NCBI GenBank assembly: GCA_050694215.1
Contig: JBOGXB010000007.1
Span: 1 to 47,758, forward strand
Direction of reading: 5' to 3'
Source of the DNA: JBOGXB01 sp050694215
GTDB lineage: Bacteria; Actinomycetota; CADDZG01; WHSQ01
Length of the DNA stretch: 47,758 bases
The position numbers and the translations under genes are program-made. Positions within the stretch are counted from its first letter, which is position 1, and each line of letters begins with the position of its first letter. This document shows, piece after piece, positions 41,613 through 47,758 of this stretch. Below the pieces are notes generated by a model. It had not been told where the DNA came from. It worked only from the letters and a program-made list of their open reading frames with translations, and did no database searches.

Positions 41613-42524
41613 CTACTTACCCGCTCCTAGATAGCGCGACAGCCCTTCTCGCAGAGTTACCGGATGTACGTCCAGCACCCGCTCCGTCTCAGAGTTGTCC
41701 ACCAATCCGTCCTGAACCGCGAACTCGATCCCCTGAGGAGTCATCGGCGGTTTGGGCAGCAGCACCAACGGAGCGGTCCCCAGCTTCGCGAGCGCCGTCG
41801 GGATCGGCAGGATCATGCGCCTCTTGTTCATCACCTCGCACATGGTTCTGATCACCTCGTCCATCGTCATCACCTCGGGGCCCCCGATTTCGAACACCCT
41901 GCCCCATGCCTCGTCGCGTTCGAAGGCTCGCTGGACAGCGAGAGCGATGTCATCGACGTGAACGGGCTGGATGCGTTGCACGTCCGATCCCGGCTTGGGG
42001 ATCACCGGCGACAGGCGCGCGAACAGAGCGAACTTGTTGAGCGCTCGGTCCTCGGGACCGTAGGCCCACGATGGGCGCAGGATGCACCACCGAAGGCCGC
42101 TGCCGCGGACCGCATCCTCCGCGCGTCCCTTGGCGCGGTACCAGGTCTTGTCGCTGTGGGGATCCGCCCGTGCTCCGCTGATGTAGAAGAACCGCTTCAC
42201 CCCGCCGCGGCGAGCTTCGGCCAACAGGTTCTCTACCCCCTGGCGGTCGAAGCGGTCGTAGGTGAGGCCCTTGCGGGGGACCTCGACCGGATGATTGGGG
42301 AACTGCGCGGCGGCGACAACGGCTTCCGCTCCGGCCAACTTGTCGACCAGCGAGGTCGAGTCGGTGACGTCTCCCCCGACGGCTTTCGCTCCGGCCAGCT
42401 CGGCTATGCGCGTCACCCTTTCGGGATTACGAACGAGAACCGTCACGTCGTGGTCGCCGGCGATCAGCAACTGGGAGATATGCCGGCCGAGGAACCCGGT
42501 TCCACCCGCGACGACGATTTTCAT
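41613..42524 (-). CDS. NAD(P)-binding atypical SDR / NDUFA9-like protein
   Basis: A 303-residue Rossmann protein of the extended/atypical SDR group. The nucleotide site is VVAGGTGFLGRH (4-15), and WCILRPSWAYGPEDRALNKF and QPVHVDDIALAV are typical of complex-I NDUFA9-like and NmrA-like members. YISGA replaces the usual SDR YxxxK catalytic pair, so it may bind the cofactor without oxidoreductase activity. It lies nine bases downstream of ftsY and is probably cotranscribed. Confidence 0.88.
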   Translation of the reverse strand: MKIVVAGGTGFLGRHISQLLIAGDHDVTVLVRNPERVTRIAELAGAKAVGGDVTDSTSLVDKLAGAEAVVAAAQFPNHPVEVPRKGLTYDRFDRQGVENLLAEARRGGVKRFFYISGARADPHSDKTWYRAKGRAEDAVRGSGLRWCILRPSWAYGPEDRALNKFALFARLSPVIPKPGSDVQRIQPVHVDDIALAVQRAFERDEAWGRVFEIGGPEVMTMDEVIRTMCEVMNKRRMILPIPTALAKLGTAPLVLLPKPPMTPQGIEFAVQDGLVDNSETERVLDVHPVTLREGLSRYLGAGK

Positions 42525-42533
42525 GTAGACCCT

Positions 42534-43643
42534 CTAAGAGAGGAGGGCATCGACGAACGCCTTCGGGTCGAACGCCTCGAGGTCGTCGATCCCCTCGCCC
42601 ACACCGATCAGCTTGATCGGGATGCCGAGGGTTTCCTCGACCGCTAGCGCGATGCCGCCCTTGGCCGTCCCGTCGAGCTTCGTCAGGACGACCCCGGTGA
42701 CTCCGGCGGCCTGGGCGAACTCGCGTGCTTGCACGAGCCCGTTCTGACCCGCGGTCGCGTCGAGCACCAGGAGGGACTCCTGGACCTGACTCTCCTTCTC
42801 GATCACCCTTCTCACCTTCGCAAGCTCGTCCATCACGGGTGTCTTCGTGTGTAGACGTCCGGCGGTATCGACGATCAGCACGTCGACCTTGCGCGCCTGG
42901 ACGAACTTGAGCGCGTCGAACGCCACCGCGCCCGGATCGGCGCCGTGCTGGTGCTTCACGATGAGAGAGCCGGATCTCTCAGCCCACACGCCGAGTTGCT
43001 CGTCCGCGGCTGCTCGGAACGTATCGGCCGCCGCGAGGGCCACGCTGTGCTCGCGCTCGCGAAGGTCCCGTGCCAGCTTTCCGATAGTCGTCGTCTTACC
43101 CGTGCCGTTCACTCCCACGACCAACCAGACGGTTGGCCCCGTCGGTGCGAAGGCGAGGGACCTCTCACGGTCGAGATCAAAGCGCTCGACGAGCTCCTCG
43201 GCCAGCAGCCCCAGGACGTCCTCGGCAGACGTGACGCGCCGCTCCTTCGCCTTTCCCCTGAGGTCCTCGGTGATCTTCGAGGCGGTCTCGACACCGACGT
43301 CGGCCTGGATGAGCACCGCCTCGACGTCGTCCCACGTGTCCTCGTCGGGAGCACCCCGGAGAACATCGGCCAGCCGGTCCGCGAGAAACTTGCGGCTCTT
43401 CCCCAACCGCTCGCGAAGACTTGGTCGCTCCTTGACCGGCGGTACCGGCTCCGGCTCGGCGACGGGCGCTTCGACCTCGATGACGTCCGTCGCATTCACC
43501 CGCTCCTCTGGTGGAGCCTCCGCAACGTCCGTTGTGGGCGGGATCTCCTCGGGCGGTTTGCGCCGCGACAGAAAGAAGACCGCCGCGATCAGCACGACCA
43601 GAGCTATGAAAACGAGCAGCTCGGGCACGATCCCTTCGGGCAT
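42534..43643 (-). CDS. ftsY: Signal recognition particle receptor FtsY
   Basis: A 369-residue SRP receptor GTPase. One N-terminal membrane span (about 8-25, LLVFIALVVLIAAVFFL) and an acidic linker anchor it, as in many actinobacteria. The NG domain follows, with P-loop GVNGTGKTTTIGKLA, DTAGRLHTK and TKLDGTAKGG. It receives Ffh-bound ribosomes at the membrane. It is 93 bases downstream of smc. Confidence 0.96.
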   Translation of the reverse strand: MPEGIVPELLVFIALVVLIAAVFFLSRRKPPEEIPPTTDVAEAPPEERVNATDVIEVEAPVAEPEPVPPVKERPSLRERLGKSRKFLADRLADVLRGAPDEDTWDDVEAVLIQADVGVETASKITEDLRGKAKERRVTSAEDVLGLLAEELVERFDLDRERSLAFAPTGPTVWLVVGVNGTGKTTTIGKLARDLREREHSVALAAADTFRAAADEQLGVWAERSGSLIVKHQHGADPGAVAFDALKFVQARKVDVLIVDTAGRLHTKTPVMDELAKVRRVIEKESQVQESLLVLDATAGQNGLVQAREFAQAAGVTGVVLTKLDGTAKGGIALAVEETLGIPIKLIGVGEGIDDLEAFDPKAFVDALLS

Positions 43644-43736
43644 GACGAGAGGCTAAACGACACTCCACGGCCGCCTCGATCCCCGTGCGCATTCGTGGAA
43701 TCGCCTGCGGCCGGGCCGCTGCGTGGATCACGAGAC

Positions 43737-46700
43737 CTACGCGGGGATATCTTCCATGCGTTTCGCGACCACCTGCGACACTCCGTCCTTGGCCATCGAC
43801 ACGCCGTAGAGAACGTCCGCGGCCTCCATCGTGCGTTTCTGATGCGTCACGATGAGGACCTGAGCGGTCTCTTCGAGCTCCTCGATCAGCCCGAGGAACC
43901 TCTGAAGGTTCACGTCATCGAGCGCGGCCTCGACCTCGTCGAGAAGATAAAAAGGCGACGGCCGCGATCTGAAGATCGCGAACATGAAGGCCAGCGCAAC
44001 GAGCGCTTTCTCCCCTCCGGACAGCAAGGACAGCTTGCGGATGTTCTTGCCCGGAGGCCGGGCCTCTATCTCGATCCCGCTCGCGAGGACGTCGTTCGGA
44101 TCGGTGAGCACGAGGGCACCGCTACCTCCCGGAAACAGCCTTTGGAAGACCGCCTCGAACTCGAGCGCGACGTCTTCGAAAGCCTTGCGGAAGACGTCGA
44201 CGATCGTGTCGTCGATCTCCCGGACGACCTTCATGAGGCCCCGCTTCGAAGTGTTCATGTCCTCGATCTGACCTTGGAGGAAGCTCTCCCGCTCGGCGAG
44301 CTCCTCGTACTCCGATGCCGCGTGTGGATTGACCGGGCCCAACCGGCGGAGCTCACGGTCGAGCTTCTCCGACTCCTCCCTTGCCGCTTCTTCTTCTTCC
44401 TCGGCCAGCGGTTCCAGCGTCAGCAGCGCGTCCACGGAGAGACCCCATTCATCCATCGCACGCTCGCCGACGGCCTGCATGCGCGTGCGCGTCTCGGCCC
44501 GTCGCACCTCGACCTCGTTGCGACGTCTGGTCACTTCCTCGAGCGTTCCGGCGAGCTCTCTCTCGCGTTCACGCAGAGAAACCAGCCGTCGCTCGCTGGC
44601 CCTCGCTTGCTCGCGCGCGCCTCGAGACCTCGTGTCGGCTGCCGCCGCCCACTCGGTCGCTCTGGTGGCCGCCCGCAGCGCGATCTGCGCAACCTCCTCG
44701 GCTCGACGCCGTGCTTCCCTCAGAAGCGCCCGCAGATCCTCGAGCCCCGCCAGGGACCTCTGCGCGTCCGCGATCCCGGACTCGGCTTCCTCGAGACGGA
44801 GCTGAGCGGCGAGCACACGCTCCTCCGCGGCGCGCTGCTCGAGCTCCGCGTCGGACAGGGCTGCACGAGCGATTGATGCGGACCCTCGACTCTCCTGCAG
44901 TGAGCGTTCGGCTTCGGCGCGCAGGGCCTTCGTCTCATCCAGCGCCGCGCGCCGGGCCGGGAGGGCGGCCCGCTCCTCCGTCGAGGCCCTTTCCGCGGCC
45001 GCGAGTGCGTCCCGCGTACGCGAGAGCTCATCGTCCAACGCCGCCAGCTCGATCTCGCGCGATTCGTACTGGCGACGCGCGCCGGCGAGACGATCCGCAG
45101 CACCGGACATCAAGGCGTCGAGGCGGTGCAGCTCCTGGTCTCGGCTCGCGACCTCCTGCCATCTCTCCTCGACGGCGTTCTCGGCACGCGTCAGGATCTC
45201 CGCTGCCTCCTCCTCGTCGATCGATGCAAGTCGCAGGCGATCCCGCGCGTCGTCGATAAGCGGATCCAGACGCTCCTTGGCCCCGGCCAATCCCGCAAGT
45301 GCAGAGAGAGCTTCCTCGAGCGCGTCCACCCGCGCCCGCGCAGCAGCTCCATGCGCGCGACCGGCGCTCAGCTTGTCCTTCAGCAGCTCGGCGCGTTCTC
45401 GTTCCTCTTCCAACCGGGTCTCCGCGGCGGCGGCTACCTCGGTTGACTCATCCAGCTCCACTCCGAGCGAGCGCACGTCTTGCTCGGCAGACTCGCCCGC
45501 CTGCTCGTCCGCAGCGAGCAGCTTCTGAGCCACGTCGCGACGCTCGAGAGAAGCTTGAACGCGCGCTTCGATCGATCCCAGGGTGGCTCGGCCCGCCGCC
45601 TCGCTTCCCTCCGCGCGCACGAGGGCCTGGGCCGCTGCCGTCTCCTCGGCTCTGGCTCGAGCAAGCTGCCGCTCCGCCTCCTCGACCTCCGTTCGGGCCG
45701 CGTCGAACGTTTCCCTGAACCCGTCTGCCTTCCGTTGAGCGGCAGAGGAGGACCCGGTCAGCTGGTTCAGCTCCGCGCTCCACCGGCGCTGCTCTTCTTC
45801 CAGCAGGCGAATGCGCTCGCGGTAGCCCTCCTCGGTCTCCGCCGCGAGACGAGCCGCGATGCGCTCGGTGCGCTCCTCGGCAAGGCGAGCGAGGCCGGTC
45901 AGCCTGTCTGCCGAGCGTCCCAGCCCGTTGGCGATCTCCTGCGCCTGCTGGGCCGCGTCCGCGAGGACCTCGCCGTCGCGCGCCGCGGATTCGAGGACCG
46001 CCCGCACGCTCGAGAGCTCCTCCGACAACAGCTCCGCGCGGCGCGCCTCGGCTGCCGGGTCTACCTTCGCTTCCTCCGCCGCGAGCCGCTGTACTTCCGT
46101 CGCCGCGAGACGCTGCCTCATCTCGTTGTGCCGCGCCCTCAGCTCCGAGTACTGCGCCGCGGCCCCCGCTTGTCGCTTGAGAGGACGGATCGCCCTGCGC
46201 AGCTCCGTCAGCACGTCGTTGAGGCGCAGGAGGTTGTCGTCCACCCGCTCGATCTTGCGCAGGGCGCGGTCCTTGCGCCTCCGGTACTTGCCGATCTGCC
46301 CGGCCTCCTCGATGAAGGCGCGCCGGTCCTCGGGCCGGGATTGGAGGATCGCGTCGAGCTGACCCTGCCCGACGATCGTGTGGATGCTGCGACCGATCCC
46401 AGTGTCGGAGAGCAGCTCCGCGATGTCCAGGAGGCGGCACGGAGCCCCGTTGATGCGGTACTCGGAGGCTCCCACACGATCGGTAGACCGGGAGATCGTC
46501 ACCTCGCTGAGATCCAGCGGCAGCACCCGGGACGTGTTGTCGAGGATGAGCTCCACCTTGGCCATCCCGAGCCTGGGCCGGCCGGAGGACCCAGCGAAGA
46601 TCACGTCTTCCATCGAGCCACCGCGCAGGCTCGAAGGGGCCTGGGAGCCGAGCACCCAGGCGAGGGCGTCCGAGATGTTGGACTTACCCGACCCGTTCGG

Positions 46701-46793
46701 CCCCACGATCACGTTCACCCCCGGCTCGAACTCGAGCACGATCGGGTCCGCGAACGACTTGAAGCCGCCAAGCCGGATGGCCGTGACGAACAT
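43737..46793 (-). CDS. smc: Chromosome segregation protein SMC, apparently without a hinge domain
   Basis: A 1018-residue SMC in one unbroken frame. The N-terminal head has Walker A GPNGSGKSN (31-39) and QGQLDAILQSRPEDRR (143-158). The C-terminal head has ABC signature LSLLSGGEKALVALAF (921-936) and Walker B PFYLLDEVEAALDD (947-960). Residues about 170-815 are nearly all coiled coil rich in Ala, Glu and Arg. Bacterial SMCs are usually near 1150-1200 residues with a globular hinge of about 150 residues mid-coil. Here the two arms meet around residues 495-530 (LSALAGLAGAKERLDPLIDD) with no hinge-like fold. Head motifs and genomic position still mark it as the main SMC. Confidence 0.93.
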   Translation of the reverse strand: MFVTAIRLGGFKSFADPIVLEFEPGVNVIVGPNGSGKSNISDALAWVLGSQAPSSLRGGSMEDVIFAGSSGRPRLGMAKVELILDNTSRVLPLDLSEVTISRSTDRVGASEYRINGAPCRLLDIAELLSDTGIGRSIHTIVGQGQLDAILQSRPEDRRAFIEEAGQIGKYRRRKDRALRKIERVDDNLLRLNDVLTELRRAIRPLKRQAGAAAQYSELRARHNEMRQRLAATEVQRLAAEEAKVDPAAEARRAELLSEELSSVRAVLESAARDGEVLADAAQQAQEIANGLGRSADRLTGLARLAEERTERIAARLAAETEEGYRERIRLLEEEQRRWSAELNQLTGSSSAAQRKADGFRETFDAARTEVEEAERQLARARAEETAAAQALVRAEGSEAAGRATLGSIEARVQASLERRDVAQKLLAADEQAGESAEQDVRSLGVELDESTEVAAAAETRLEEERERAELLKDKLSAGRAHGAAARARVDALEEALSALAGLAGAKERLDPLIDDARDRLRLASIDEEEAAEILTRAENAVEERWQEVASRDQELHRLDALMSGAADRLAGARRQYESREIELAALDDELSRTRDALAAAERASTEERAALPARRAALDETKALRAEAERSLQESRGSASIARAALSDAELEQRAAEERVLAAQLRLEEAESGIADAQRSLAGLEDLRALLREARRRAEEVAQIALRAATRATEWAAAADTRSRGAREQARASERRLVSLRERERELAGTLEEVTRRRNEVEVRRAETRTRMQAVGERAMDEWGLSVDALLTLEPLAEEEEEAAREESEKLDRELRRLGPVNPHAASEYEELAERESFLQGQIEDMNTSKRGLMKVVREIDDTIVDVFRKAFEDVALEFEAVFQRLFPGGSGALVLTDPNDVLASGIEIEARPPGKNIRKLSLLSGGEKALVALAFMFAIFRSRPSPFYLLDEVEAALDDVNLQRFLGLIEELEETAQVLIVTHQKRTMEAADVLYGVSMAKDGVSQVVAKRMEDIPA

Positions 46794-46906
46794 GGCCTCA
46801 ACCTAGCAGCGGCGGGTGTTCGGGCCCCGGCAATCCCTCGTCCGCTCGCTGGGCCTGTATCTACCCTGCCCGCGCCGTCCCTAAGTCCATTGACGGCCGT
46901 GACGGC

Positions 46907-47182
46907 CTATCTGACGGTGAAGGCCTTCTCGTCGCGAGGAGATTCGCGGTCGACCTGGACCCCCGACACCCGCGCCCCCTTGGGCCCGGCCCGGCACAAC
47001 CCGACGACTCGGTAGACCTCGTCACGCGGCCCCTCGAGGACCGCCTCGAGGCGCCCGTCCCTCAGGTTGCGGACCCAGCCCGTCACGCCCTGCTCGTTTG
47101 CCTTGTCGGCGATCGCTTGGCGGAAGCCGAGGCCCTGGACGTCTCCGGACACGAAAACGTGCACGCGTGTCCTATCTTCCAC
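46907..47182 (-). CDS. acyP: Acylphosphatase
   Basis: A 91-residue ferredoxin-fold enzyme that hydrolyses carboxyl-phosphate bonds. The catalytic residues are Arg21 (VQGLGFRQ) and Asn39 (GWVRNL); the phosphate loop reads GDVQGLGF rather than the more common GxVQGVxFR, a small change. The start is GTG at 47182 with GAGGAT upstream. It sits between the Fpg gene and smc, as in other actinobacteria. Confidence 0.92.
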   Translation of the reverse strand: MEDRTRVHVFVSGDVQGLGFRQAIADKANEQGVTGWVRNLRDGRLEAVLEGPRDEVYRVVGLCRAGPKGARVSGVQVDRESPRDEKAFTVR

Positions 47183-47201
47183 TCATATCCTCCTCACGCA
47201 C

Positions 47202-47758
47202 CTATGACTGACACTGTGGACAGAAGAAAGTCGCGCGGCCGTTGTGGTTGGCCTTCTCGATCTGATTGCGACAACGACGACACGCTTCCCCCTCGCGGTC
47301 GAAGACCTTCAGCTCGAGCTGAAACTCACCCAGATTGCCCTGCAGATCCTTGAAAGGGTCCTTCCCGTGGCTCGTTCCACGCATCTTCACGGCTTCCTGA
47401 AGCGTCTCCATGAGTGCGCGGTACAGCCTCCGCACGTCCTGAGAAGACAGCTCGTTGGATTGCCGGTCGTAGCGGATACCTGCGGCGAACAAGACCTCGT
47501 CCGAGTACAGATCTCCGAGCCCGCAAACGAACCTCTCGTCCATCAGCAGGCCCTTGAGCGCCGTCTCCTTCTCCTGCAGGATCCCGGAGAAGTGGTGCCA
47601 TGTGACCTGATGAGCGAGCGGGTCGATCGTGTGACTTATCGAAGAGGAGAGCTTCCCCCGATCGTCCTTCGGCATGACGAAGACCTCTCCCGTCAGCTTG
47701 GGATCGACCATCCGGAGCTGCCCGCCGATCGTGAACGAGATAACGATGTGGGTATGCG
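47202..47758 (-). CDS. Formamidopyrimidine-DNA glycosylase family protein (partial, N-terminus beyond right edge)
   Basis: The frame is open to the window edge, so the catalytic Pro-Glu N-terminus is not visible. 185 residues are seen. THIVISFTIGGQLRMVDPK is the end of the beta-sandwich, followed by the helix-two-turn-helix region ALKGLLMDERFVCGLGDLYS and a C-terminal zinc finger (CRRC, then FFCPQC). The family removes oxidised purines from DNA. The block usually read G-x-GN-x-Y is GLGDLYSDE here, with Asp for the conserved DNA-contacting Asn, so substrate range may differ from standard MutM. Confidence 0.85.
   Translation of the reverse strand, partial: HTHIVISFTIGGQLRMVDPKLTGEVFVMPKDDRGKLSSSISHTIDPLAHQVTWHHFSGILQEKETALKGLLMDERFVCGLGDLYSDEVLFAAGIRYDRQSNELSSQDVRRLYRALMETLQEAVKMRGTSHGKDPFKDLQGNLGEFQLELKVFDREGEACRRCRNQIEKANHNGRATFFCPQCQS

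Noticed and set aside
42945..44876. A 643-codon plus-strand frame antisense to ftsY and smc
   Set aside because: It spans the opposite strand of two real genes and the gap between them, and encodes Arg/Leu-rich sequence with no motif.
45480..47015. A 511-codon plus-strand frame antisense to smc and acyP
   Set aside because: It is a mirror of the coiled-coil coding sequence, with no recognisable protein features.

Overview
This is high-GC, gene-dense actinobacterial chromosome. The marker is a complete Pup-proteasome module (pafA, arc/mpa, dop, pup, prcB, prcA). It is supported by a 20S-type proteasome, a DUF3151 gene, an F420-type LLM oxidoreductase, and actinobacterial gene orders around uvrC-rapZ-yvcK-gap-pgk-tpi-secG and mutM-acyP-smc-ftsY-ffh-rpsP-khpA-rimM-trmD. 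Several departures from the textbook orders (no whiA after yvcK, an SMC without a recognisable hinge, ttuBA at the head of the proteasome operon) suggest a deep-branching or uncultivated actinomycetotal lineage rather than a Streptomyces or Mycobacterium relative. That placement is inference.

Region by region. 1-1221 holds the Pup ligase pafA, cut by the left edge. It is divergent from a large class III cyclase/STAND ATPase and a NIPSNAP gene (1284-5135). 5194-12514 is one minus-strand operon read as ttuB-ttuA-trmI-arc-dop-pup-prcB-prcA: a ubiquitin-like sulfur carrier and its tRNA thiolase, a tRNA m1A methyltransferase, then the tagging, unfolding and degrading parts of the proteasome system. 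12601-23650 is mixed accessory DNA: an HtrA lipoprotein, a P-loop kinase-like protein, a Tat-exported amidase, an operon of HIT protein, alpha/beta hydrolase and LLM oxidoreductase, DUF3151, a DUF4062-STAND-TPR protein, and a pseudopilin-like lipoprotein. A tRNA-Leu(GAG) lies at 23751-23837, followed by two solute-binding lipoproteins.

26933-35961 is the secG, M56/BlaI, tpiA-pgk-gap, yvcK-rapZ-uvrC block: triose-phase glycolysis, metabolic regulators, nucleotide excision repair and one Sec subunit. A secreted subtilase (36135-37538) with a clear terminator separates it from the last block. That block (37670-47758) is minus-strand information processing: trmD, rimM, khpA, rpsP and ffh, then a membrane protein (on the plus strand) and an NAD-binding protein, then ftsY, smc, acyP and a C-terminal fragment of an Fpg/MutM glycosylase cut by the right edge.

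The observations most worth a second look are the SMC protein, whose two coiled-coil arms are joined without a hinge domain, and the TtuB-like beta-grasp protein. The latter heads the proteasome operon and ends Gly-Gly-Ser-Arg rather than Gly-Gly, so it would need trimming before activation. No CRISPR array, insertion sequence, rRNA or phage gene was seen, and no gene-free stretch exceeds about 210 bases.
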